Positions 23,190-37,240 of a DNA stretch of 64,000 nucleotides are shown here, one piece after another. The translations under genes were made by a program, and so were the position numbers. Source of the DNA: Metopolophium dirhodum. Taxonomy: Eukaryota; Arthropoda; Insecta; Hemiptera; Aphididae. Position 1 is the stretch's first letter. Each line of letters starts with the position of its first letter. The stretch is from contig NC_083563.1 of the NCBI RefSeq assembly GCF_019925205.1, positions 6,262,001-6,326,000 on the forward strand, in the 5' to 3' direction. Below the pieces are notes generated by a model. That model worked only from the letters and a program-made list of their open reading frames with translations. It did no database searches and was not told the origin of the DNA.

Positions 23190-26100
23190 TTTTGATTGTG
23201 TATTAAAATTTATCAGGGTTAAGTTCACATATATTATAGAGCTCCAATAACACTACTAAGCGCTGTGTCGCTGTCCGTAACAAACACGAACATACTCGTA
23301 GTAGCCTAGCAGTTTGGATTTCCCAAGCCATGTAATAAAATGTAAATAAGATACTATAATATAAAGATAACGTCTTGTTGGTGAAAAAAAAAATTAAAAT
23401 CTGTACCTAATCATAATTTAAAATTACGAAAATAATTTAAATAAATAGGTACCTACTTATTTTATCAATTTTATGAATGTTCCATACATTATAATTTAAT
23501 AATAATCTTAAACTAAAAACTAACTATGAAATTTAAAAATCTTTAAGAACACTATAGCTAGTTTTAAGTTGAATACATATTTTAAATGTTAGTGACAGCA
23601 ATATATTTTAACAGTATTTAATTTTATACCATAATAATTCTTAACATATAATAGATAAATATCTTTTTCAAAAAAATAATAATACAATGTGAATTATATT
23701 CAAAAATTATAAAGCGTTATTCAACCCTCACAATCCCACCATTAAATTAATGTGAATAATATTAGGTACCTAGGTCTATACTTATAGTCTATACCATCGT
23801 AATTATTTTTTTTTAAATTACGTTGTCAATATACCATTTTTATTTTCAAAGGAAATGTTGAAAAATTGATTGCGATTCCTTCAAGCTTACAGGAATTACG
23901 CGAGTCTCTAAAATATTTAGAATGGCATTTAACATCTTTGGAGAATTCGTTTAATTAACTTGTCTTGGCATCGTATATTTTCAGTCATGATAAATAATGG
24001 CTTCGAATATTATCTAGAAGTTCAGTCGTTAACTTTGACTAACCGTTTTTGTCAGTCCACAGCAATTAATAGCGTCAATTTCACAGTCAATCTATCTATG
24101 TGAATATAAAAATGAATCTGTTCTGTACAGACATTTTGTTTAGCACATCATCTCGATGCATAATTATTCTGACAAATAGGTATGCAGTATGTATAAACAA
24201 ATTCGAAATGCTTAACCTTATTAACCTTGGGACAATAAGTTGTATTTTATGAATCAGTTTTGCGCTACAGCTTGACGGAATACGTGATTCATCCAATGCT
24301 GCCACAATGAATACACAAACATACAAATACTTAAAATATTTATAATGTAACAACAAACGTAAAATTCACTTGTGATTTGTGAATATTGAAATAACGTGAA
24401 ATATTAATCACACTGGTCATATTATATGATAATTTATAGTTGTTTAATATTATATAATATACTGGATATTTTAAAATGGTTGCAATGCAATGTTGATGTA
24501 TTATACCAAGTTAGTAATTACGATAAATTTGTTTCAAATAATCGTTTTAAAATAAATTAGTTTAGGTACTTAAAAGGTAACTAAAATACTATCACAGGCT
24601 GTACATGTTTTCTTGATTTATTCAAAATCTATAGTATAATATATACGATTAAATTATTGTAAATATAATAATATGTTTGTCATTAATAATACATTTCGAA
24701 TCTCCATATTACATATTATATTAATATGATTATAATTACATAAATGATAACAAATAAGCCATACGCAAAGTCAGCATGTCTATCGTATAGTTTTATAAAT
24801 TGATTATTAATTGTTTTTTGTATTAATAAATATACGACAGCAACAGTGGCAATATTGGCAAGATTAAATTACATATTATAAATAATATTATAGAACTATA
24901 AGTTATAGCAAATAATCCAGCTATTTAAGTATTAAATGATACGGTAAGGAGGATTATATATTATAATATTGTCGAGAAGATGGGCGGCCACGATGAATTT
25001 GACTGAGGCGTAGATAGACTTTGGATTGAGCTATGCAGCGAGAGATTTCGGAATCATAGAATTATCTGTCTTTGGCGTATAAACGGCGTTTGGTGAAAAT
25101 ATGTTTGATATCAATGTGAAACCACTATTTTTAATAGATTATTTGTTCACACGAAAAATATCTCAAACATTTAAATAGTTATGACATCATTTATTATTAT
25201 TAATATCATGACGATGAAGTAAGTATTATATGTTTTTAATACCAACACATTTTTTTTTTTTTTTTCTGATAGTTACATTTTAAAATATGTATATTAACAA
25301 ACTGTAATTGATTCAGTTTTAAATTGTTATATCGATTGGTTTTAACTGGAATTTCTTTTACGCTGGCTTTTAAATTATGTATACACTGTACATGACATAA
25401 TACGTGCAGTTGACAGGATATAATATAATAAGGAGTTATATAATAATATATACCTCAACATGCAAGTCAAAAGGTTCCAATATAATAATTATATACCGAT
25501 ATCATTAATAGTAGATAAACTGTTTCTTGGAAATGCTAAGCTATTTATCCTTACAGGAATAGTATTATTGGTTTAATTTTTTATGTAACTTTAGGAAGAC
25601 TCGCGTTGCGTGTCACCATACGCCCGTGTAACTGTTATTTAGTAATTTCAAAATAATAAAACATTCATAAGGGCTTAAAAAAGTACAAAGCAATGAACGA
25701 TAGAAACAAATTAAAATATGGAGTGGAAAAGGTGGAAGGGTGATGAAAAGTATGCTTGTCGTTACGACCGCGCGTAATTACATAGTAATGTGGGCTAATG
25801 GGCGTGTCACCAGCCTTGGAAATGGCTATAGAAAGAGGAAAAATTATATATACCCTTTTAAGACCCGACTGATGATTGTTATTAAAATTTCTTGGAAAAT
25901 AATGGAAAAGGAAAAAAATACCGAAGAAAGAAATTATATGGTGTGCGTGTGTGGCGTAGATGTGTGCACAAACTAGAATTATATCGTATGTTATTAACCC
26001 AGAAAATGTATACAGGTACGACCAAACCTCGTTAGTGCATTGCTTTGCACCTGGTAGATCCATGTAAACACTGGGTTACAAATTCGAGATTTTACGCGAT

Positions 26101-29100
26101 TCGGCATATTTTTGATTGAACAAACGTACCGCAACACTATACCACATCAATCAAATGAATTTAATGTCTTAATGATGTATCTAGAAAGGCTGTCCGCTCT
26201 GCAACTACACCTATTATACCGCTATACACGCTGGAATAGTATACAATAGTATAATATATTTTTCATCTAATCGTCTTGAGCTGTTCAAAAACAAATTTTA
26301 TTTTTAAAAATTCTTCATCATGTCAAACTTCTTAGTTTTACAGATGAGCGTGTAATAATACTATGAATATACGTGCCAGCGCTTCTTGATTTCCAAAACA
26401 TATATCATCACTATTGTAATATTATTAAGTACCGTCTCCGTTTAGTTTAAAACAATCAAGTTTCAATTAAGTACCTAGTGATTTAACGGTATTGTAAAAT
26501 AATATATTTAGGCTTTAATAGGTATATGTTATTTGATTAAATCCCTGATTAGACTATTTTTAATTAATTATTAAAACATAAAATCGTTCATAAGGCCAAA
26601 CACCCTTTAAAGTTTTAATTTAGGTACATTACAAGATAGAATATTATGCATTTTATCAGGCTACAAAATAATATTTGTTCACAAACAAATAAAAAATTAT
26701 TGCATTAACAATATATTTTTGTGTATCAACTTATTAACTAGGATATTAAATATTTAAGTGATTAAATTAATTATTTCAATTCTCCCAACCATCTTAATAA
26801 TTTTAATAATAATTAGTAACCGTTGTACTAAAACTGCAAATAAAATTGTATTTTTCATTAATTGAGTTCAGCTCTTTCGGTCGGATCTTTCTACTTTGTT
26901 TCATCAACATTATAAACAAATTATAATTGCTTGTAGTATAAGTGCAGGTTAAATTTTACATTAACTATAACCATTAGGTACTCATTTATTATGATTGAAG
27001 ATGAGTAATTTCGTAAATAGTACTTAATGACAATACATTTATCATATAAACAGTTCTATTTAAATTAATTAGCATCCATAGATGGATGCTCCGTAAATCG
27101 TAATTATTCCTACAAATTATCACTATAATTCTTAAAAAGTATCGTTGAAACTTATACAAAACATTCTGTTTAATTATATGAATATTATGATAATCAATTG
27201 AACTTGGAACTCAGAAAAATATCATTACTATTGATTGTATAATATAATACTTTTAGATATTTATATAAATCACTAGAGGACAGTAGCGGTACAATGTCCA
27301 ACGTGTCCTGGGTTTAATTTAATTGTTATTTGTGGACTGTGGTAATCAGATTGTTGCCTGTAACCGATATCGATAATTTTTAGTTGAGATATTCTGACAC
27401 GCGAATACGGAATAATAAATTATATGAAAATACCATAAGACACCGCGCGCCGTTACAATAGATTATAAACTGAAATAATATTGTTTTCATCCAGACATTG
27501 ACAACTAAAATGAAATTCAAATATTTTGATTTCAAAGTATATAAGAATATAAGGGGTTGTATTTTTTTTTTTTTTATTAGCACATCTCAATAAAAAGTTA
27601 ATATACGTTTATACAATATGTGGGTTGAATGAAAAAAATTAAATTGGTTAGACATTTTTTTTCTCAAAGTTTTAAGCATAAGACCAGACAGACTATCTGG
27701 GCAAAATTATTAGCGTATATAGTATAGAATAAGCCTCCATATATATTATTCTAGCATTTGTATGTTTTTCACTTTGTATTCATCTATTATATATTATATA
27801 ATACTAAAGAAATAATAAAATGAATAGTATTATAAATTATATTAATTATTTAAAAGAAATATTTTATTGATTCTTAGGTAAAATATATAGTAACCCCTTG
27901 TAATATTGGAACCCTAGATCAATCAGCTCTTAAAAAAAGATCCCTGTGTTGTGTTTGCTGCATATACTACCCTTGTGCTCTTCAGTATTTTTTTTTTGGA
28001 ATAATATATCTTATTTTATTATGATAAAATTATAAAAATAAAATGTATGATGCATTTATTTTTATGGTCTTATAAGAAAAAACCTTTCATTGCAGAAAGC
28101 CTGATCACACCAATTAATTACTTATAATTTATTATATTATAAATTATAACACATAACAAATATAAAGCCCGAAAAATAATTTAAAACTTCACTTATAAAT
28201 TTTCAAGAGTTACTTTATTTTTCAGTTATTAGTCGGTTTAACAACAATATATAAATAAATATTGCGAGTAAAAAATATGTACATACACTAATCCGAAAAC
28301 AAGTTTGTTAAATATAATAAATTAAATTTCTGAATTAAATTTATTTTAAACAACAATCTCTATTTCGTATTCTACTTTAAAAATATTTTATTTATTGTAT
28401 TAGTATTGGAATTTTTACACCACTTTTATATGATTATTAATATAAATAATGAATATGAATTTTTATTTCAAAATAATTATTATACGCCAATTTAATATAA
28501 TATATTATTTATATAATACATAAAGGTGTGTTTAGAAGTTTATTAACCTTGAGGTAATTGCACAGCCACCGTAATTAAATATGTATATATAAATATATAC
28601 TTATACGATTATTTATAATATTATAACGTAGCCTGGGATGGATAAGGAACATAAATTTTTATGAGTTAACAACGATACACACCTCACACACATTATAATC
28701 AACATACAAATTGATACTTATAATCTTACTAGCGAACTTAATATAATAATATAAGCATACAAAAGTAGTGCATGTGTTTAAAAGTAGGTTATAACAATAA
28801 CATAATAGCATACCTTTATAATACACGAATCCTGGACATACAGTCACTTACGTTGTGATGCGTAGGCAGGTACAGACTAATTCTGAAGTCATTTATAAAA
28901 AAGTTAACAGCTTACACACCATACTTTTTAGTTGTTAGTTATTATTATGGAAATTTCTTTATGTTTAATAGTATAAAAGAAAAACTAATGTCTATTTTGT
29001 TAATTATATCAAATATATTACAGAACAAAACATAACAATAATTGTAGTCTATATAGGGAATAACTAAAACTTGAATGAATTATATACAAGCACCTAGCAC

Positions 29101-29640
29101 AAACATTCCATAATTAATTAATATCTAGAATTATTGCCAATGGGAGTTTAAATTATATACCATGTTGGGCGCTGAGAATGTGAAATCTATTATCAATTAC
29201 AATTTTAATGCCCCTCGCCCTGTTTCCTTGTATAGTATAATTATAAAGCTACCTATATTATTATACACTAGAAATACTCAAAGACCTGCAAAGTTATGTT
29301 ACATATTTTATACTGTCGAGATATGAAATAGAAATTAAAATGCATGATATTATATTATAAAAGGTAAATCGTAAAAATGTCAACATGAATTAATAATATT
29401 ACAGTTACCTACAGCGGTAAGGACGTAAGCTAGACTGTGTAACGCCGTAATTCATTCCTAGAAAGCCAAAGGACCAATATAAGTCATAATTTCTAATTTG
29501 TAGCACCTATATGATGTGTTTTATTGTAGAAAACGGAAGAGGTGATATTTCAATATTATGCGGCTTTTTAAAATAATATTATATAATTTCAATTCAATGA
29601 ATAATTTATGGACGAGTTGCGTTAGGCATTGAAAGAGAAA
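23190..29640. other. Long A+T-rich non-coding stretch
   Basis: About 6.4 kb without any recognisable gene, RNA gene or mobile element. It holds poly-T tracts near 25251 and 27560 and a 20-bp near-palindrome at 27071-27090. TAGGTACCTA palindromes lie near 23448 and 23764. The longest frame (minus 25665-26063, 132 codons) is unrecognised and of unremarkable composition. Confidence 0.6.
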
Positions 29641-31740
29641 AAAATCGTTTGATTCTTCGGGGCTTACCAAACGAACCCGACGAAGAAGAGTTGTTATTGT
29701 GTGTGTGTGTGCATTTTTTTCTTTTTATTGATATATTTTATTCGTAACAACCGCCGTCGTTCAAACAGAAGCCATTCGAATTCAATTGGGACGTCGTCGA
29801 CGGAATAAAAAACGAATGAATAAATAATAAGTTAAAAAAAATAAATATAAATACCCACAAAACCAAACAAACCGGGTAATTTGACCGCCCCGGCTAGGGC
29901 GGCGATGGGGCGGAAAGTGGGGTCGAGGAGAGGCTTATAACGTGTATAATATTATAACGACCAGCGGCGGCGGCGGAAGGTTAATATTATTATTCTCGTC
30001 TCGTACACACGACGCAGTCGTCGCATGGCCACATATTATTATTATTATTATACTCTTGGCAGCGCCGACAATGGTCCGTTTTTAACGAACAGGTTTCCCA
30101 TTGATGGATTTCCGAGCACCCTCCACAATGGAAACGCATCCGCAGCCGACGACTGTCTTTCGCCCCGTCATTCAACTCTCCGGACACACCGTTCAGACAT
30201 ATTATAACCAGCTATATGACCGCGGTCGCGTTCGTTTCGGTATACGCGGACACAAAATACATAATATACGCGGACGGCAGTATGCTTTATATAGGTATAC
30301 GTATATACGTATACACGTACGTGGTCGCAGAGTCGGGCCGGTATTATTTGCATTATCGGTTGCAAGAGAACAAAAACGTGTACGATTATTAGAGGACGGA
30401 GGAATAGAATCAACATACATTTTGCATCATGCTCCGACGTGTATCGAATATATCCGCATGAATGATTCATTGAATGTAAAAAAGAAAAAAGAAGAATCGC
30501 CTCGCCGTCGACTCGCGCGCACCGGCGAGAGCGTGTGTACGTACGTATACGTATATCTACTGTATACTACCGTCTTTAAGTCTGATTTATCATTTCGTCC
30601 GTGTAATTGGAAATCCTCTCGGTAGATGGCCGCTGCGAAATAATGCCGTCGCCGTCTCGGCGGTTTTTTTTTTTTTTTCGCTTTCCGTTTTGAAACGCGC
30701 GCGCGATTGATGGACGTTTGACGTGCCCGCCTCGACGGGACCGGCTGCTGCTGCTGCAGCGTCGACATATTATCATAATATTATTACCTATCTACGGGTA
30801 GAGGCCCGACGACGTGCGGGTCGAGGATGGGGAGAGAACGAGAGGGAGAGAGAGAGAGAGAAAGAGAGAAAGAAAGTGAGAGACAGTCGTGCGTGTGCGC
30901 GCTTCGAGTGGCGTGTGTATGTCTGCAGTCTGCACAGCAGTATAGTATCTCTCCTCTGACGTCCCCTGTCACGCGGTCGCCGTCGTCGTCTTCGTCAACC
31001 GCGGCCCGAGTCATCGTTATCTGTTTGGCCGTGACGTCACAAGTCACACAACCTTCTGCAGCGCGCAGGATTTATCTCACGCGCGTTTCGTTTTCTTCAT
31101 TGTGCCGCCATCGTCTATCCGCCGCCGCCGTTGTGGTGGCAGATCGAGACGATAATCTTCGGGCAAGGGTCGGATGGGATGGAGGGGGGGAGGGAGAGGG
31201 GCGATGGACGTGCGCCTCCTAGGAAATTTGCAATTTTGAATGCCTTCATCCGGCATGCCGCCGGGTCTACAACCTCCTGTGGCTGCTGCAGCAGCGCGTA
31301 TAATATATTATTTAGTAGGCGTATTTCACTATACGGCCAGTTGCATTGTTTACTCGCCGCAACTCCTGTGCCGCGGTATTCTTTATTACCATCATTTATT
31401 GTTATTATTTTTATTTATTATTATTCAGCGCAAACTCTCGCCCTCGGGATCGACTGCAGCCATCGAGACTGTTATATTGTGGCGTGTGCGTTATCATGAC
31501 GACACGCCATCGCACCGTTCAGTATGTTCGTCCCACGAACGAATACAACTATACAACACTGTTGCTGTACCGCGTCGATATCTTCAGCTGCATGGACCCA
31601 TTTCGCACCGTAATCCAAACCGGTCGTCTGTATTTCATGCCTTAACCGGGTATAACACGAAAACGTATAGCTGAAAACTGTAGGTTGTTGATCGTGTATA
31701 ATAGCAGTTACCATTGATATACCGACTTTCGAGTGAAATA
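29640..31740. other. Largest CpG-rich island in the first half, possible regulatory region
   Basis: About 2.1 kb of mixed CpG-rich and repeat sequence: GT, GA (30838-30883), poly-T (30664-30679), ATT and CCG/GTC tracts. Frames are open on both strands. The longest with an ATG (plus, from about 30104 to 30625, 173 codons) contains MDFRAPSTMETHPQPTT but nothing I recognise, and part of it is translated TACGTA/TATACG repeat. The overlapping minus frames argue for low stop density rather than a gene. A promoter or first-exon region of a neighbouring gene is possible but not shown. Confidence 0.4.
30838..30883. repeat. (GA)n purine-rich tract
   Basis: GAGA-rich homopurine tract. Such tracts can bind GAGA-type factors in insects, which is suggestive given the island context but unproven. 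Confidence 0.85.
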
Positions 31741-34700
31741 TTATCGCAGCTTATGTACGACTCGCGCCGAGATACAAGATAATATTATAGGTATATAGGT
31801 GTAGGTACGTAATACTGACATGTGTCGATTCTTTTAAATTTAGTAATTTAATCATTAGATGCATTTTAGCCATATGGTTAAATTTACAACATACCTAATA
31901 ATATGCTTTTTTGGATTTTTTTTTAGACTCATTTTTAAATTATTTTTAAAACCTTTAAAAATCGATTGAAAAACTATCTATTAAAAAAATATTGAGTAGA
32001 TAATTATAATATACGTTCTTATTTTCTAGCAAAAGAAATATTACCCATGTAGGTACATATTATTATAGTCAAATTTTCAAAATCTAAATTTATCATTAGT
32101 TTTTTAGTGAATTAAAAATAAATAACAAATATAAGCTGCTGATATTATGTTACTAATAACTAAATACATATTTGTATTAATAATCATAAAATACATGAAC
32201 TTATAACTTATAACTCATAACACAATAAATCATGACGTATACATAATACCGTGTTCGTATTTATATTCTTATTTGATTTACAATTTATATTTTATACAAT
32301 TAACAATTAATTATTTTTTACATTATAAATTATTATTATATTTTGTTATAGGTACATGGTAATTACTAATTAGGAGTACAGTACACATGTGTTCACATTT
32401 ATATTTATATTATTGGGCTTTTTTTCCGCCTACCAGGTACCTGTCTATATTATATACTTATCTTATAATGATAATCTTCTAATACTACAAATGAAAAATA
32501 AGAATTTAAACTGAAATGTAAATAATAGTTGAATACTTGAATAACAGTTTGCAGTGGTGAACCTGACCAGAGTGAGTGCTGGTCGCTGGGCGGGAGTGTA
32601 CAAATAGTAAGAGTAGAAACATTACAACATAAAATGGTATTTATTAGCTTATAAATCAAGGAGTAATATATAAATATTGATAAAGGTGGTTCAATATTCA
32701 ATATACATCATATAAACAATAAATTAATGCGTTCAATAATAAGCAAATCACAATGTCACACTCCCTACTACATGAGTGTCCGAGTCTATGACTACTGCGA
32801 AGAGTAAGAGAAGGAGACACTTATTCATTTATTGAGAATTTATCTACACTTAGCAGTCGAATCATTTTGTTTTTGTATAGTAATAACTAATAACTCAACT
32901 GCATATTATTATTATATAGTTGTACCTACGTTGTTTTTATAAAGTATGACTAAAAACTCTAAAAGTACACTTTTCTAAGGTTTCTACGGCCAAACTATAG
33001 GTACATAATAATATTATACATTTATATTTTATACTAAATTATCGCTTTTGTTTTTCCGTTCTTTTTACTCTTTTGTAAGAGATCTGAGTTTCAATAGATA
33101 TTTTATAGACTGTTTCAGTATGTTTGTATTATATCGCCCGAATTACGAGCAAGAATAAGACGTGTAGTTTATAATAATAAGTCACGTAGAATAAGCACGC
33201 AGAGTTTGATAAAATATTATGTACTTGAACTTATTACAGGCATAGAAATTTCCAGAATACAAAATTAGTATCAAAAATCTAATGCAAATGTTTACCGATA
33301 CGTTTGTTAATTTCGATAAACTTAAATCAAAAGAATTAAAGCAACTTTAAATAATAGAATTATCAGCTATTGTGCACAAACAATACAAACACCACAGATT
33401 GTACCGTTAGCGGAAGAAAAATATACACCAACCGCTAAAACAAACAGAATAATTATTCAATGGTAATTATTATGGGTTCAAATTGAACTATTGTCATTCA
33501 CGACCTCGGGATTTAAATAATGTATTTACTCACTACTGTATAGTTACTTAGCCTTTGACATCCAAGTGTTGGTTTGTAATAAATCATCGATGTTTATATT
33601 TTGTATATTATCGTACATTGTTTATAATAGTTATATACTGCATAACGATTATTATGAACAATATTGTGCAATACATTATTTATCACTTGTTGTCATAATA
33701 TGTTTACAGCGCCATATCTTATTATTATTATCGCATTATTGTTTATTTGTTTGACCAAATTCACAGTTTTTTAATTTATTTGTTTTGTATACGACCACGA
33801 ATCGTAAAACGGTTAATATAATATTATCCTTGTTCATATCCAACATGGATACACCATGCATCTGTATATTATATTTAATTACAGTTGGACCCTATTAATA
33901 GATGAGTACCTACCTACTAAGTAATAATAGTGTTCACTACATGTTCTCTATTTGTTAGAACGAAGAAAATGCTTAATACGTTAGTAGCTTACAAACAATT
34001 ATTAAAACATCACTAACAAGTACTTTTATAGTAATTAACACGTAATCTATCAAACACAATAATATGTCATTATTTAATATAGTACAATATATATTTTAAA
34101 CTTATACGATTTAACGCGTCATCCGTCGAGATATTATCATCTTCTAAAATGTTTATAATATAGGTATACCTACCTATAACTACTTACTTATTTACTTACT
34201 TACGAGTTATAACGTCTTAACAACGCATTGCTCCATTATATCAATTTACTTATAATTATTGATAACGGCCGTCGGTTAAACGCATATTAGGTATCTACAG
34301 ACGCTACTTACAACTATTATAAAGTGTAAAACACGATGCAACCATGGTTTTAAATAAAGTATAAAAATATTAAATAAATAAATAAATTCAAAAGGATCGC
34401 CACTCCTCCCAAAAATCCTCCCCTGACTAATACTATAATGTACTACTAGGTACGTAGGAATATATAATAAGTACCACATAATATTTGAAGGTGTGCCAAA
34501 CGGTACAACTAACACTTAAAAGCATATAACCATAAACGATAGTATATACCTAATCGTATTTACTGAGATCGGTGATCAAAGGTATAATTTTAGTACTATA
34601 AGCGAAGTACAAAATAATTTACCAAAATTTAGTATAAGTTGCTCGACTCTCAAAATACTCTTTTATTTAGATTTGTATTTTATTAGATTCAACCAAAAGT

Positions 34701-34921
34701 TATTATAGCTCGACTATTAATTGAATATCTTATTTAAGTTTATATATACAACTTAACTATTTAATAATTAATATACTACAAAATACTCTTAGATTTCAAA
34801 ATTGTTATAATACTAACTTTTAAACATCATAACGAAATTATTATCAAAATAATCGAAATAATTATTAAATCATATTATCTACATATTACAAATGAAAATA
34901 GTAGTTATAGGTACCTACATG
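31741..34921. other. A+T-rich non-coding stretch
   Basis: No gene, RNA gene or element is recognised in about 3.2 kb. A GC-richer patch near 32560-32600 has no readable frame. Confidence 0.6.
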
Positions 34922-34930
34922 ATTGTAAAT
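34922..34930. repeat. SINE target duplication, left copy
   Basis: ATTGTAAAT, repeated exactly at 35171-35179. Confidence 0.85.
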
Positions 34931-35170
34931 TTTTTTTTTTTTTTATTGGGTAATCCGCGGCAATATGGCCATTGGGTGTGGGGGAGGGCATTGTAGGTTT
35001 TTTAAATTGGGTAGGTTGGTACACGTGTGTGTTGTGTTTTGGCAGAATTTCTAATGAGGGTTAACCGTGACTTGCCCGAAGAAAAATGCCGCCCGCGGTC
35101 GAGGTATCGAACTCGGGTCGGCTGCGTCGCAGCCGACGCCTTATAATCCGCTCGGCCACTCCGTCCCCCT
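34931..35170 (-). mobile_element. tRNA-derived SINE (family A), full length
   Basis: On the minus strand the 240-bp element starts with a tRNA-like head. Box A TGGCCGAGCGG (plus 35148-35158) is a perfect match to the pol III consensus, and box B lies in GAGTTCGATACCTC (plus 35101-35114). Between them is a perfect 10-bp hairpin (GTCGGCTGCG/CGCAGCCGAC) like the long variable arm of a type II tRNA such as Ser or Leu. A tRNA-unrelated body follows (ACACGTGTACCAACC, CCCACACCCAATGGCC), ending in poly-A, seen as poly-T from 34931. ATTGTAAAT flanks both ends (34922-34930 and 35171-35179). The body matches the truncated copy at 13.5-14.0 kb. Confidence 0.9.
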
Positions 35171-35179
35171 ATTGTAAAT
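35171..35179. repeat. SINE target duplication, right copy
   Basis: ATTGTAAAT next to the tRNA-like head, identical to 34922-34930. Confidence 0.85.
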
Positions 35180-36480
35180 AGATTCTACATATTAAGAAGA
35201 ATTAAAATTTGAAAAATTGTCACTTTTACATAAAAAATGCCTAATAAAGCATAATATTTGTTGTTCGTAAGTTTCGACAACTCATCTGTAAAATATGACA
35301 AGCATCCACCGTAGAATGCAAATGCACACCCTATAGCATCCCACTATAATGACACCCTCGACTGCGATGGATTTATAAGTTTATAATAATATTATTGTCA
35401 ACAGTCGGTGTTGACCGGCATATGACATAATAGTATATTATTAACTTGACATGCGAGTATAATAGTGATACTATAATATTTATAATACAATAACCCGACT
35501 TACTTTCATAGAAAATTATGAATTATATTAAATGTACGGGTACCTATACGGCTATATGTATAACGTGCGCGTATAACAATATTCATTTATACTGAACGGT
35601 GTTCACGGACGCCTTTTTTTGGCAACTGTTCGCGCAAAAATGGAAACGACTCGTGATTTATGTGCACCGACCTTGGCACGTGTGTCGCGCACGTACACAT
35701 CAAAAACGGGTAAATAATAATATATATGGAGCAAAATAAATACGATTGCTCGCAACGAATCGGGTTCGGCGTTAATTCGAGCAATTTTATTTACGCGTCG
35801 GTATAATATAGCGGCCTTTATATCGATCCGTTGCGTTGTATACTATATACTGATTGCAACTGTACGACACGGTAACCTATATATATGTACCATTTATTTT
35901 GTCAATTTTATCAATTTTCAAAATTGTTTATTCAGTTTAGAGTTTAGAGTTCTGTTTTCTTAGCGTTTTTTGTTTGTTTGGCATTATATGTTGTTCTCGA
36001 CTGCATATATTATACATTTTTCGTCGACAACTATGCAACTGTTTTTCGTTGTTCGTTTATATCTGAAGCGTAACAACACCTATATAGGTATAGATGCTCA
36101 TTGTACACATTGATGCGATTAATAGATGACGACTGTAGTTATTATAGTATACAGAATCCGTGCAGGGTACGTATGAAGCAGGTATACATTCTATATATTA
36201 TTCATAGGTATTATTGAAAATGGTTGTGCGTGTGTGTGTAATCATATAGGTAAAATGTACACCTCTAAGCCAAAAGCCAATTTTCAAAAATTTTGCATTT
36301 TAAACAGGGGTTTACTCATACATGGTTTTATTACTTCACAAAAAAACGAATTTTAAATGTGTGCTTATTTGGTCAAAACAACCCAAATAACTGTGCTGCT
36401 TACATTTAACGAAGTTTAAGGTGTAAATCCACGGGCATTTAATTGTACAGGATTAGAGGTACCTATAGTAAAACTATAGT
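35180..36480. other. Non-coding stretch, mostly A+T-rich
   Basis: No gene is recognised. A short CpG patch lies at about 35550-35860. Between about 36255 and 36465 a pair of inverted ACCTCTAA-containing 11-mers about 190 bp apart could be chance. Confidence 0.5.
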
Positions 36481-36489
36481 AATAATAAT

Positions 36490-37240
36490 ACGAATTATCC
36501 TTGCCCGAGCCGGTGTGGACGACACTGTGTGTCATCTGTAAAGGGTGCTCGTTTCCCGCGGGACACTGAAAAGCCTCGCGCTCGTATATAATATTATATA
36601 TACGGACAGGACACGTTTATTATAATGTACGGTGATAACGACTTGGAGAATATCGCCCCGGAACGTTATATTATTAATGTCTTGTCACCCCCCAATATAT
36701 TATAACGGAACAACGCCATCACCCCGTCTATACGCCCCCGACCTACCCCACCGACGACCACCAGTGCCGATCTATCTATCTTTCGGCGGCGGCGGCTCGT
36801 AGCGCTGCAGCTTAATGCTATTTGTCCGCGACGGCGGCGGCGATAGTTAATTATAAGGGATCCCATCATTAACAGATAACCGAAAGCAAGTCCCTTCCTG
36901 CAGCACCGGCGGTGCTCCCCTCGACCCGGCCACCCATCTCAACCACCGTCGCTTCTGGCGTTTTCTGGTAAAGTCATCAATTACGACACACCCCGCGGCG
37001 GTTCGTATTGCTGCTGCGTCAGAAACTTTGGCCCCAACCTCGGCGTCGCGGGGTGGTGGTAGTGCATGCGACGATGATGGCGACGAATAACGAACTTAAA
37101 TCTATATATATACATACATACATTATAGTTCTGCACATATCGCGCGACCATCCTGCGGCGGCGGTGGCGATTGGATATTTATGAGCTTCCGGCGGACGAG
37201 CGTGAATTAACAGCCCTTGCGTGTACACTGAAGACTGAAC
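36490..37240. other. CpG-rich island
   Basis: The island contains CGG/GGC-rich clusters (36785-36845, 37000-37060, 37155-37175). A minus-strand frame near 37000-37095 reads RRMHYHHPATPRLGP and then a Gln-rich stretch before a stop. I do not recognise it, and the flanking splice signals are weak. No gene is called. Confidence 0.4.

Noticed and set aside
27071..27090. Near-palindrome AGCATCCATAGATGGATGCT as a hairpin gene or operator
   Set aside because: It is a 20-base palindrome without further context, compatible with chance in 64 kb.
35101..35170. A genuine tRNA gene on the minus strand
   Set aside because: Box A and box B are good, but the sequence runs directly into a SINE body also found at 13.5-14.0 kb, and target duplications flank the whole 240-bp unit.
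36255..36465. Possible MITE defined by inverted ACCTCTAA-containing 11-mers
   Set aside because: The match is too short, has a mismatch, and there is no flanking duplication.
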